Part shown: positions 1 to 7,573 of the stretch, one piece after another
Numbering within the stretch: the first letter of the stretch is position 1
Layout: the number at the start of each line of letters is the position of its first letter
Assembly: GCA_045576355.1 (NCBI GenBank)
Contig: JAZNGG010000016.1
Span: 1-64,000 of the forward strand
DNA: 64,000 nt
Source: Liminaster sp045576355
GTDB lineage: Bacteria; Bacteroidota; Bacteroidia; Bacteroidales; UBA3663
Direction: 5' to 3'
Position numbers and translations under genes: made by a program
The notes under the pieces: generated by a model
The model's input: only the letters and a program-made list of their open reading frames with translations
What the model was told of the DNA's origin: nothing
The model's database searches: none

Positions 1-42
1 TTGATGCTTGAAGATGCGGCAGAATCGCCTCCAGACACCTAA
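1..42 (+). CDS. Possible 3' end of an upstream gene (13 codons)
   Basis: Frame 1 from the window edge is open for 13 codons (LMLEDAAESPPDT) and stops with TAA at 40-42; the other two plus-strand frames stop at once. This could be the C-terminus of a gene lying mostly outside the window, but so short a stretch can be open by chance. No function can be assigned. Confidence 0.25.
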   Translation: MMLEDAAESPPDT

Positions 43-78
43 GAAAACTGAAGTAGGGCCTTGTCGCAAGTAATAAAA

Positions 79-112
79 CATCCCAACTCCTATGTTACAA
101 AGAGTTGGGATG
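79..112 (-). terminator. Rho-independent terminator of ridA
   Basis: An 11-bp perfect stem (79-89 with 102-112, CATCCCAACTC / GAGTTGGGATG) encloses a 12-nt loop. On the minus strand it is followed by TGTTTTATTA, a T-rich tail, which suits termination after ridA. Confidence 0.7.
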
Positions 113-151
113 AGGATGTCTATGTTTAGCGGACAGTAATATAATAATATA

Positions 152-532
152 TTAGTTCAGCGTGGCAATTACTTCCATCTCAATTAGAGCGCCTTTGGGA
201 AGTTGTTTTACTGCGACAGCAGATCGAGCAGGGTAGGGCTGTGTAAAATATTTGGCATACACTTCGTTTAGTGTAGCAAAATTTGCCATGTCAGAAAGAA
301 ATACGGTTGTCTTAATAACATGATCAAACGTACATCCCGCTTCTGTCAAAATTGCTTTGACGTTTTTCATTACTTGTTCTGCCTGTCCGAGAAAATCTTC
401 AGAGGCAAATTCTCCGGTAGTTGGATCTACAGGAAGTTGACCGGATGTAAATAACATGTTGTTTGAGATGATAGCTTGGCTATAAGTGCCGATTGCAGCA
501 GGTGCATTTGTGGTTGAAATTACTTTTTTCAT
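152..532 (-). CDS. ridA: RidA family reactive enamine/imine deaminase
   Basis: 126 aa, the usual length of the family. RidA (YjgF/YER057c/UK114) hydrolyses reactive 2-aminoacrylate-type enamines and imines released by PLP enzymes, a cytosolic damage-control role. The signature is clear: an early TNAPAAIGTYSQA segment, the GQLPVDPTTGE strand, and near the C-terminus PARSAVAVKQLPKGALIEME with the arginine that binds the substrate carboxylate in this family. The gene stands alone on the minus strand with a terminator behind it. A TAAATTTG box on the minus strand (557-564) lies 25 bp before the ATG and could be its -7 element, although no well-spaced -33 TTTG was found. Confidence 0.93.
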   Translation of the reverse strand: MKKVISTTNAPAAIGTYSQAIISNNMLFTSGQLPVDPTTGEFASEDFLGQAEQVMKNVKAILTEAGCTFDHVIKTTVFLSDMANFATLNEVYAKYFTQPYPARSAVAVKQLPKGALIEMEVIATLN

Positions 533-758
533 AATGATAGATTATATTTTCGGAGACAAATTTAGTGATTATTTCTCATATTAAAGATGGTTTTGTCTTT
601 TTTGTGTCGGATGGTTATTTTAAACAATTATTTTTTTGTATTATTACGTATTATGTTTAATATCTAAGCTATTCAACAAATCATCTTTAAAATGTTATAA
701 TATCTTCTTTATTTGAGTCGTTGAAAATTGTATTTATTTTTTAATTTCCTTTCGTTTG

Positions 759-806
759 CATCACGAAAATCTTCTCGCAAAATTTGTAAGACATTCGTGC
801 AAAAAA
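759..806 (+). repeat. Intergenic hairpin repeat, copy 1
   Basis: Positions 770-806 match the reverse complement of 33911-33947 at 36 of 37 bases; the one difference is G785. The copy can fold: CACGAA..TCTT (from 762) pairs with AAGA..TTCGTG (up to 799) with two mismatches, and a run of six A follows. Its partner has a perfect 10-bp stem at the same place, so the fold is kept. Neither copy lies in a gene. The nature of the element is unknown. Confidence 0.6.
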
Positions 807-879
807 TACGAGGTTTGATATGTGAGAATATATCATTTCGAAAGAGATCTTGTTTTAAGTGTTAGGTTATAATTAAGAA

Positions 880-910
880 AAGAGGATGTCTCATTATGAA
901 ACACCCTCTT
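880..910 (-). terminator. Terminator of the uronate transporter
   Basis: Imperfect on the plus strand, but on the minus strand the stem AAGAGGGTGTTT / AGACATCCTCTT closes completely if two G-U pairs are allowed, and TTTTC follows. This supports use in the minus direction. Seventeen bases of its 3' arm and tail (TGAGACATCCTCTTTTC) recur at 55195-55211. Confidence 0.7.
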
Positions 911-937
911 ACAAAGTTGTTAAATTAAAAAGATTAA

Positions 938-2371
938 TTAAATCTCAATTTTCTTGTATTTTGGTACCAAGGTCTTCATGATAGACCATGCGATGATGTA
1001 TGCCACAGCACAGCAACAGAATACGATAAAGTATGCAGCTGGTTTGCCAGTGTATCCTAAGAAGCTGAACGCCTCACCTTGATTGCCTGCGTATGTGAAG
1101 AGCATACCTGAGCACTTGTTAATTGCGAATGAACCAAGACCGCCTGCCATTGCGCCAATACCGGTGATAGTTGCAATAGTTGATTTCGGGAACATATCAC
1201 CGATAGTTGAGAAGAGGTTTGCAGACCAAGCTTGATGTCCAGCTCCTGCGAGACCAATGATGATTGCCGGCCACCAGATTGAGTAGCTTTGCAAAGGCTG
1301 TGCAAACAAAGCTAATAAGGGGAAAGCGGTGAAAATTAACATTGAGCGCATACGTCCGGCATATGGTTCCATTTTCTTTGTTTCTACGAAATATTTGGGT
1401 AACCAACCACCTCCGATGGAGAGAACTGTAACGATTAGATAAAGGACAAATACGAGCAAAATGCCTTCTGTCGTTTTCATGCCATAACCCATCTCTTTGA
1501 AATAAGCTGGAGCCCAGAATAAATAGAACCACCATACACCATCTGTAAAGATCTTACCTACAATGAAAGACCATGTTTGCTTGTATGTAAAACACTGTAA
1601 AAATGGGATAGTCTGTTCTTCTGTAGCAGCAACTGATTTTGTATTTTCTTCTGCTGCATCATCTTGGTGTATATATGTTAATTCGGCTTCATTAACATGT
1701 TTGGATGTTTCCGGTTTGTCATACATGAATACCCAGAAGAACATCCATATAAAACCTAAAGCACCGATAATGATGAAAGCCATCTCCCAGCCAAATTTTT
1801 CAGCCAAGACCGGAATTGTAAGTGGCGCTGCCAATGCTCCTACGGATGCACCGGCATTAAACAGAGATGTGGCCAATGCACGGTCTTTCTTCGGGAAGTA
1901 TTCAGCAGTTACTTTGATAGCTGCAGGGAAGTTTCCAGCCTCACCAAGTGCAAGGATAGCGCGGCACGCAAGGAACAACCAAACACTTACAGAAGCTATA
2001 CCAGCAACTATATCTCCTGTAGCTTGAATCATCGCCTCTTTTCCTTCCAAACCTACGATAGATTGTGTCCAAATACCACAACCTGCGTGGAGACATGCTC
2101 CAAGAGACCAAACACCAATAGCCCAAAGAAATCCTTTCTTAGTTCCCATCCAATCTACAAACTTACCTGCAAAAAGACAAGCAACTGCATAGAAAATAGA
2201 GAAGAATGCGGTAATTGTTCCATAGTGATCATCTGTCCAGTGGAACTCCGGTGCGATAAAGTCAGCGTAGGTTAATGAAAGTACCTGACGGTCCATATAA
2301 TTCACGGTTGTAGCCACGAATAACAAGAGGCACATCCACCAACGCCAATTCGTCATTTTTTGATTAGTCAT
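938..2371 (-). CDS. exuT: MFS hexuronate transporter (ExuT/ACS-like)
   Basis: 477 aa, 12 predicted membrane segments, major facilitator superfamily, anion:cation symporter branch that includes hexuronate transporters. Supporting features: an N-terminal RWWMCLLLFVATTVNYMDRQ segment typical of the branch, ALGEAGNFPAAIKVTAEYFP (motif seen in ExuT and related carriers) and DRALATSLFNAGASVGALAAP. It follows eda by about 50 bp on the same strand in a locus for galacturonate breakdown, so galacturonate/glucuronate uptake across the inner membrane is the likely role. Substrate is inferred from family and context; glucarate or other sugar acids are possible. A terminator lies 30 bp after its stop. Confidence 0.85.
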   Translation of the reverse strand: MTNQKMTNWRWWMCLLLFVATTVNYMDRQVLSLTYADFIAPEFHWTDDHYGTITAFFSIFYAVACLFAGKFVDWMGTKKGFLWAIGVWSLGACLHAGCGIWTQSIVGLEGKEAMIQATGDIVAGIASVSVWLFLACRAILALGEAGNFPAAIKVTAEYFPKKDRALATSLFNAGASVGALAAPLTIPVLAEKFGWEMAFIIIGALGFIWMFFWVFMYDKPETSKHVNEAELTYIHQDDAAEENTKSVAATEEQTIPFLQCFTYKQTWSFIVGKIFTDGVWWFYLFWAPAYFKEMGYGMKTTEGILLVFVLYLIVTVLSIGGGWLPKYFVETKKMEPYAGRMRSMLIFTAFPLLALFAQPLQSYSIWWPAIIIGLAGAGHQAWSANLFSTIGDMFPKSTIATITGIGAMAGGLGSFAINKCSGMLFTYAGNQGEAFSFLGYTGKPAAYFIVFCCCAVAYIIAWSIMKTLVPKYKKIEI

Positions 2372-2421
2372 TGATTTTAATAATTTAAGTAGTTTTTAAT
2401 TCTTGATAGTAAATAGGGTGA

Positions 2422-3090
2422 TTATTTGCGAACTTCTGCAATGATGTCCAAACACTCTTTACAGATGTTTGTAACATAAGCCCAATCTTCCGCAACGACT
2501 TTATCTTTCGGGAAGAGTTTAGAGCCCATACCGACACAATATACACCGGCATTAAACCACTTGGTGAGATTATCTCGGTCTGGAGAAACTCCTCCTGTAA
2601 CCATAATCTTTGACCATGGACATGGTGCCATCAAGCCCTTAACCATGTTTGCTCCATATACATCTCCGGGGAAGAGTTTGGTAAGGTCGCAACCGAGTTC
2701 TTGAGCCTTGCCAATCTCAGAAACTGTACCACAACCGGGACAGTATGGAACGAGACGGCGATTACATATTGCTGCAATTTCGGGATTGAAGAGAGGGCCG
2801 ACAACAAAGTTCGCACCTAATTGGAGGTAGAGCGCAGCTGTTGCAGGATCTACAATAGAACCGATGCCGAGAGCTAATTCCGGACATTCTTTGTTTGCCC
2901 ATTTTACAAGTTCTCCAAAGATTTCATGTGCAAAATCTCCGCGGTTAGTGAACTCGAAAGCGCGTACACCACCCTCGTAGCAAGCCTTAACGACTTTTTT
3001 GGCAACCTCTACATCTTTGTGATAGAATACCGGAACCATACCGGTAGAGCCGATTTTTTGAAGTACGGCAACTTTATCAAATTTTGCCAT
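2422..3090 (-). CDS. eda: KDPG aldolase (2-dehydro-3-deoxyphosphogluconate / 4-hydroxy-2-oxoglutarate aldolase)
   Basis: 222 aa, class I aldolase with a TIM-barrel fold. It cleaves 2-keto-3-deoxy-6-phosphogluconate to pyruvate and glyceraldehyde-3-phosphate, the last step of hexuronate catabolism. Visible: GVRAFEFTNRGD with the catalytic glutamate E46, and DLTKLFPG with K138 as the Schiff-base lysine, then MVTGGVSPD for phosphate binding. It lies between kdgK and the transporter on the minus strand, which fits a single pathway. The spacing to kdgK (89 bp) contains a strong hairpin, so it may be partly uncoupled from kdgK. Confidence 0.93.
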   Translation of the reverse strand: MAKFDKVAVLQKIGSTGMVPVFYHKDVEVAKKVVKACYEGGVRAFEFTNRGDFAHEIFGELVKWANKECPELALGIGSIVDPATAALYLQLGANFVVGPLFNPEIAAICNRRLVPYCPGCGTVSEIGKAQELGCDLTKLFPGDVYGANMVKGLMAPCPWSKIMVTGGVSPDRDNLTKWFNAGVYCVGMGSKLFPKDKVVAEDWAYVTNICKECLDIIAEVRK

Positions 3091-3123
3091 TTTAATATTT
3101 AATGTGTTAGATTATTATCAAAT

Positions 3124-3165
3124 ACTGATTAGTAGTGACAAGAAATCTTATCACTACTAATCAGT
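3124..3165 (-). terminator. Strong hairpin between kdgK and eda
   Basis: A perfect 14-bp stem (3125-3138 with 3151-3164, CTGATTAGTAGTGA / TCACTACTAATCAG), 12-nt loop, extended by an A-T pair. The minus-strand tail is only moderately T-rich (AGTATTTGATAATA), so it may be a partial terminator or an mRNA-stabilising stem between the two genes. Confidence 0.6.
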
Positions 3166-3179
3166 TTCTTTAATTTAAT

Positions 3180-4202
3180 TTAGCGTTGAACGCGACCATT
3201 AGCGTTGCCTCCTGCAAGTGATTCTACCTCCTCTACGGCTACAAGATTGAAGTCACCGTTGATGGTGTGTTTCAATGCAGATGCTGCTACAGCAAATTCG
3301 AGAGCTTCTCCCTGGTTCGGTTTAGTAAGAAGACCATGAATCAAACCTCCTGAGAATGAATCTCCACCACCGATACGGTCGATGATTGGGTTGATTTCAT
3401 AACGTTTGGATTGATAGAATTCTTTACCATTGTAGATAAGAGCTTTCCAACCATTGAATGTTGCAGAATAAGACTCACGGAGAGTTGAAACTACATATTT
3501 GAAGCCAAATTGTTCTGCCATTTGTTTGAAGATACCTTCATAGCCGGCTGCATTTGTTTCACCGCCTTCTACGTCAGCATTGGGCTTAAAGCCGAGACAG
3601 AGTTCAGCATCCTCTTCGTTACCGATACATACATCAACATATTGCATCAATGGACGCATGATAGAGATTGCCTTTTCTGAAGTCCAAAGTTTTTTACGGA
3701 AGTTTAGATCGACAGATACAGTTACACCATGACGTTTAGCTGCTTCACATGCAAGTTTGGTAAGTTCTGCTGCTTTATCAGAGATAGCCGGAGTGATACC
3801 TGACCAATGGAACCAATCTGCACCTTTCATGATTGCATCAAAGTCGAAATCTGATGGATCTGCCTCTGCGATTGATGAATGAGCACGATCATAGATAACT
3901 TTTGACGGACGCATAGAAGCTCCTGTTTCAGCATAATATAAACCTACACGTTCACCTCCACGAGCAACAAACTCAGTGTGAACTCCATAACGGCGGAGAG
4001 CATTGATTGCCATCTGGCCAATTTCATGTTTCGGGAGTTTAGAAACGAAGTAAGCTTCATGTCCATAGTTGGCACAACTAACTGCTACGTTAGCTTCCCC
4101 TCCTCCGGGGATTACACGAAGAGACTCTGACTGAATGAAACGATCATTTCCTTCCGGTGAAAGACGAAGCATAATTTCACCCAATGTTACAATTTTTGCC
4201 AT
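3180..4202 (-). CDS. kdgK: 2-dehydro-3-deoxygluconokinase (KDG kinase, PfkB family)
   Basis: 340 aa, PfkB/ribokinase fold. It phosphorylates 2-keto-3-deoxygluconate to KDPG for Eda. Visible: the N-terminal GGGEANVAVSCA substrate motif and the PfkB signature 2 DRIGGGDSFSGG, with the GGGD anion hole and catalytic base near D281. Some members of this family are annotated as generic sugar kinases; the flanking eda and uxaC make KDG the likely substrate. Own hairpins lie on both sides, so transcription with uxaC is not certain. Confidence 0.9.
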   Translation of the reverse strand: MAKIVTLGEIMLRLSPEGNDRFIQSESLRVIPGGGEANVAVSCANYGHEAYFVSKLPKHEIGQMAINALRRYGVHTEFVARGGERVGLYYAETGASMRPSKVIYDRAHSSIAEADPSDFDFDAIMKGADWFHWSGITPAISDKAAELTKLACEAAKRHGVTVSVDLNFRKKLWTSEKAISIMRPLMQYVDVCIGNEEDAELCLGFKPNADVEGGETNAAGYEGIFKQMAEQFGFKYVVSTLRESYSATFNGWKALIYNGKEFYQSKRYEINPIIDRIGGGDSFSGGLIHGLLTKPNQGEALEFAVAASALKHTINGDFNLVAVEEVESLAGGNANGRVQR

Positions 4203-4281
4203 AATTTTGGAAATTATAAAATTTATTTATGATATAATTATTTGTTTAGACTGAAATCTCTACAATTATAATATAAATGTA

Positions 4282-4323
4282 ATAACAATGTGTAAAAAGG
4301 GGAGACTCCTTACACATTGTTAT
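4282..4323 (-). terminator. Hairpin terminator after uxaC
   Basis: A perfect 14-bp stem (4282-4295 with 4310-4323, ATAACAATGTGTAA / TTACACATTGTTAT) with a 14-nt loop; the minus-strand tail is TACATTTATATTA. It lies 9 bp after the uxaC stop. Confidence 0.65.
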
Positions 4324-4331
4324 CAGCATGA

Positions 4332-5747
4332 TTAAAACTTAAAGTAGTTTTTAGCATTATTATAGCAGATATCTTCAATCATTTGATTTACGCGCTCTGC
4401 TTCGTAACCGGTGTAGGGAATCTCACCATTTTCAATATCTGTTCCAACGAGGTTACAAAGTGTGCGACGGAAATATTCATGACGCGGATAAGAGAGGAAC
4501 GAACGCGAGTCTGTAAGCATACCGACAAATCGGCTGAGAAGACCTAAAACAGAGAGAGCGTTCATCTGTTTCTGCATGCCATCTTTCTGATCCAAGAACC
4601 ACCAACCGGAGCCTAACTGAATCTTACCTGCAACAGAACCATCCTGGAAGTTGCCGAGCATGGTAGCAAGAACTTCATTGGCACATGGATTAAGGTTATA
4701 AAGGATTGTCTTGGCTAACTTATCGTTTGCATTGAGTTTGTCGAGGAATTTAGCACACTTTTTAGCAGTATTAAATTCGCCGATAGAGTCAAAACCGGTA
4801 TCAGGACCAAGGAGTTTAAACATCTTGGAGTTGTTGTCACGGATAGCACCATAATGGAATTGCTGAGTCCATCCAGATTCGCAGTCTTGTACAGCGAAGA
4901 TATACATCATGGCACTCTTGAACTTGAGGATTTCAATTTCACACAACGATGTGCCTCCATATACTTTGTTGAAGATTGCTTCGATTTCAGCATCGGTATA
5001 GTCTTCTGCATAGAATTCTTCAATACCGTGGTCTGACAGACGGCAACCCATGGATTCGAAGAAATCATGACGTTTCAGGATTGCATCAACGAAGTCATTA
5101 AAGTTATTGATTGTTACTCCGGAAACCTCTGCCAATTTTTCTACATAAGCACGGAAATTTGCAGGTACTTCTACTGCCATGCACTTGTCCGGACGCCAAG
5201 TGGGTAACATTTTAACTTCAAAACCGCTCTCTTTTACAGCTTTATGATATTCGAGAGAGTCAATTGGGTCATCTGTGGTACACACTGTCTCTACATGATA
5301 ACGACGCATGAATCCGCGTGCAGTGTAATTAGGATCATTTAAGAGTTTGTCATTACACTCGTCATATATCTCGCGTGCAGTCTGCGGATTGAGCAACTTG
5401 TCGATGCCAAATGCAGTTTTTAATTCCAAATGAGTCCAGTGGTAGAGAGGGTTGCGGAATGTGTAGGGAACTGTCTCAGCCCACTTCTCAAATTTTTCCC
5501 AGTCAGAGGTGTCTTTACCGGTGCAAAAACGCTCATTAATACCATTTGAGCGCATAGCACGCCATTTGTAGTGATCTCCTCCTAACCAAATTTCAGTAAG
5601 AGATTTAAATTTGTGATCGTCAGCTACCATTTTCGGTATCAAGTGACAATGATAGTCGATGATTGGCATTTTTGCCGCATGTTCGTGGTACAACTTCTGT
5701 GCAGTTTCTGTTTGCAACAAGAAGTTTTCATCCATAAATGATTTCAT
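4332..5747 (-). CDS. uxaC: Uronate isomerase
   Basis: 471 aa, full length for UxaC of the amidohydrolase superfamily. It converts D-galacturonate to D-tagaturonate (and D-glucuronate to D-fructuronate) in the cytosol. Visible: the metal-binding HCH at 33-35 inside IDYHCHL, the MRRYHVETVCTTDDP strand, the LPTWRPDK segment, and GSGWWFLDQ and LTDSRSFLSYPRHEYFRR near the C-terminus, all characteristic. The gene is first in the minus-strand set and diverges from uxaB; a 228-bp intergenic region holds both promoters and a palindromic operator candidate. Confidence 0.96.
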   Translation of the reverse strand: MKSFMDENFLLQTETAQKLYHEHAAKMPIIDYHCHLIPKMVADDHKFKSLTEIWLGGDHYKWRAMRSNGINERFCTGKDTSDWEKFEKWAETVPYTFRNPLYHWTHLELKTAFGIDKLLNPQTAREIYDECNDKLLNDPNYTARGFMRRYHVETVCTTDDPIDSLEYHKAVKESGFEVKMLPTWRPDKCMAVEVPANFRAYVEKLAEVSGVTINNFNDFVDAILKRHDFFESMGCRLSDHGIEEFYAEDYTDAEIEAIFNKVYGGTSLCEIEILKFKSAMMYIFAVQDCESGWTQQFHYGAIRDNNSKMFKLLGPDTGFDSIGEFNTAKKCAKFLDKLNANDKLAKTILYNLNPCANEVLATMLGNFQDGSVAGKIQLGSGWWFLDQKDGMQKQMNALSVLGLLSRFVGMLTDSRSFLSYPRHEYFRRTLCNLVGTDIENGEIPYTGYEAERVNQMIEDICYNNAKNYFKF

Positions 5748-5786
5748 TGTTAATATGATTTTAAAGTGTTTTGGTATAAAATTAGC

Positions 5787-5804
5787 ATATCACATATGTG
5801 ATAT
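5787..5804. promoter_or_regulatory. 18-bp perfect palindrome, operator candidate for uxaC
   Basis: ATATCACATATGTGATAT is a perfect inverted repeat centred between 5795 and 5796. A minus-strand TATATTTG box (5815-5822) would place the uxaC start of transcription just upstream, so a protein bound here would block uxaC. No regulator gene lies in the cluster. GntR- and LacI-type regulators commonly bind such sites for hexuronate genes; which protein acts here is unknown. Confidence 0.55.
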
Positions 5805-5893
5805 AGTCGATATGCAAATATAGAATATTCTGCGCATCAACGTTGCGAAGATATGTATTTTTTTTTGTTTCCCTACAAAAAAGTCATTTTTTT

Positions 5894-5923
5894 TTTGAAA
5901 AGCAAATAATATTAGTATATTTG
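5894..5923 (+). promoter_or_regulatory. Bacteroidota-type promoter of uxaB
   Basis: TTTG (5894-5897), 18 bp, then TATATTTG (5916-5923) fits the -33 / -7 promoter of this phylum (usual spacing about 19-21). It lies about 50 bp before the uxaB ATG. Confidence 0.6.
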
Positions 5924-5974
5924 CAGCAGTTAAAACTAACTTTAATAACTTCTAAACATTATTAAAAATAGAAC

Positions 5975-7453
5975 ATGAAAGCATTAAACAAATTGACAGC
6001 ACCCAAAGCTGTTGCCCCTGAGAAAATCATTCAGTTTGGAGAAGGTAATTTCCTCCGTGCATTTGTTGATTGGATTGTATGGAACATGAATCAGAAAACT
6101 GATTTCAATGCCAGTGTTGTTGTTGTTCAGCCCATCGAACGTGGTATGGCCGAATGGCTCAATGGTCAAGATTGTCTCTATCATGTGAACTTGCAAGGTC
6201 GCATGAATGGAGAAGCAGTAAATACTCTTGAGCGTATCGATTGCATTAGCCGTGCCCTAAATCCATATAGCCAAAATGCTGCTTATATGGCTCTTGCTGA
6301 TCAGCCGGAAATCCGTTTTGTGATCTCCAATACAACCGAAGCCGGTATTGCTTTTGATCCTGCTTGCAAGTTTACTGATGCTCCTGCTTCTTCTTATCCT
6401 GGTAAATTAACCCAATTGCTTTTCCGTCGTTTTAAAACTTTCAATGGCGCTGCTGATAAGGGTCTTATCATTATGCCCTGTGAGTTGATTTTCCTCAATG
6501 GACATCATCTTAAAGAGTGCATTGAGCAGTATATTGAGCTTTGGAAAGAAGATTTTGGTTGCGATTACGAAGCATTTAAGAGCTGGTTTGAAAATAGTTG
6601 TTATGTTTGTGCTACACTCGTAGATCGTATCGTTCCAGGATTCCCGCGTAAAGAGATTAAGGAGATTCAGGAGAAGATATGTTATGCAGACAATCTTGTA
6701 GTTCAAGCTGAAATTTTCCACTTATGGGTGATTGAGGCTGCTAAGAACCTTTCTTTGGAGCAGTTGGCAAAAGAGTTTCCCGCAGATAAGGCCGGTTTGA
6801 ATGTCCTCTTCGTTGAGTCAGAAGCTCCTTATCATGAGAGAAAAGTGACACTCCTCAATGGTCCTCATACCGTTCTTTCACCGGTTACTTATTTGAGTGG
6901 AGTTGACATTGTACGTGATGCTTGCAATCATCCTGTGCTTAGCAAATATATCCATAAAGTTCAGTTTGAAGAGTTGATGCACACTTTGAATCTTCCTATG
7001 GATGAATTACAGAAGTTTGGTGCAGATGTACTTGAGCGCTTTAATAATCCCTATGTTGATCATCAGGTTACATCCATCATGCTCAACTCTTTCCCGAAGT
7101 TCCAGACTCGCGACTTACCGGGTCTTAAGATCTATTTGGAGCGTAAGGGTGAATTGCCTAAGGGATTGGTTCTCGGTCTTGCTGCAATCATCACTTATTA
7201 TAAGGGTGGAACTCGCGCTGATGGAGCTCCGATTGTTCCTAATGACGATGCTAAGATTATGCAGTTGCTGACTGATCTTTGGGCTACAAACGACACTCGC
7301 AAGGTGGCTGAAGGTGTACTTGGCGCAGCAGATCTCATTTGGACTGAGCATGGTGATCTTAACCAAATTCCCGGCTTGACCGATATGGTTGAAGGTTTCT
7401 TGAATTCTATTCAGGAGAAGGGAATGTTGGCAACTGTTGAAACTATCCTTTGA
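5975..7453 (+). CDS. uxaB: Tagaturonate reductase (altronate oxidoreductase)
   Basis: 492 aa, mannitol dehydrogenase family with an N-terminal Rossmann domain and C-terminal helical domain. It reduces D-tagaturonate to D-altronate with NADH. Visible: IIQFGEGNFLRAFVDW (dinucleotide-binding loop of this family), VISNTTEAGIAF, the MPCELI and NGxxL segments and KVTLLNGPHTVLSP, with the catalytic lysine region of polyol dehydrogenases. Fructuronate reductase (UxuB) is related but is usually shorter and differs in the N-terminus. The pairing with uxaC and uxaA supports the galacturonate branch. Confidence 0.92.
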   Translation: MKALNKLTAPKAVAPEKIIQFGEGNFLRAFVDWIVWNMNQKTDFNASVVVVQPIERGMAEWLNGQDCLYHVNLQGRMNGEAVNTLERIDCISRALNPYSQNAAYMALADQPEIRFVISNTTEAGIAFDPACKFTDAPASSYPGKLTQLLFRRFKTFNGAADKGLIIMPCELIFLNGHHLKECIEQYIELWKEDFGCDYEAFKSWFENSCYVCATLVDRIVPGFPRKEIKEIQEKICYADNLVVQAEIFHLWVIEAAKNLSLEQLAKEFPADKAGLNVLFVESEAPYHERKVTLLNGPHTVLSPVTYLSGVDIVRDACNHPVLSKYIHKVQFEELMHTLNLPMDELQKFGADVLERFNNPYVDHQVTSIMLNSFPKFQTRDLPGLKIYLERKGELPKGLVLGLAAIITYYKGGTRADGAPIVPNDDAKIMQLLTDLWATNDTRKVAEGVLGAADLIWTEHGDLNQIPGLTDMVEGFLNSIQEKGMLATVETIL

Positions 7454-7495
7454 TAACCCTTGTTGTTTAGAATTCGCTTAAATTATGAATAATTG

Positions 7496-7541
7496 AGATA
7501 GTGAGTAGTTAGATTAGCATTTAATTGCTCACTATCTTTTT
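7496..7541 (+). terminator. Terminator between uxaB and uxaA
   Basis: A 10-bp stem (7496-7505 with 7528-7537, AGATAGTGAG / CTCACTATCT), 22-nt loop, followed by TTTTGTT. It lies only 33 bp before the uxaA start, so uxaA either relies on read-through or has a promoter inside this region. Confidence 0.65.
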
Positions 7542-7573
7542 GTTAGATTACGTTATTGAACAAAATTATATTT

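Larger units (their letters stand above)
533..937. other. Gene-free AT-rich gap between ridA and the uronate transporter
   Basis: About 405 bases without a coding region. It holds the presumed ridA promoter (near 557), one copy of a 37-nt hairpin-forming repeat (770-806) that recurs at 33911-33947, and the transporter terminator (880-910). The rest is AT-rich with no further feature seen. Confidence 0.6.
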
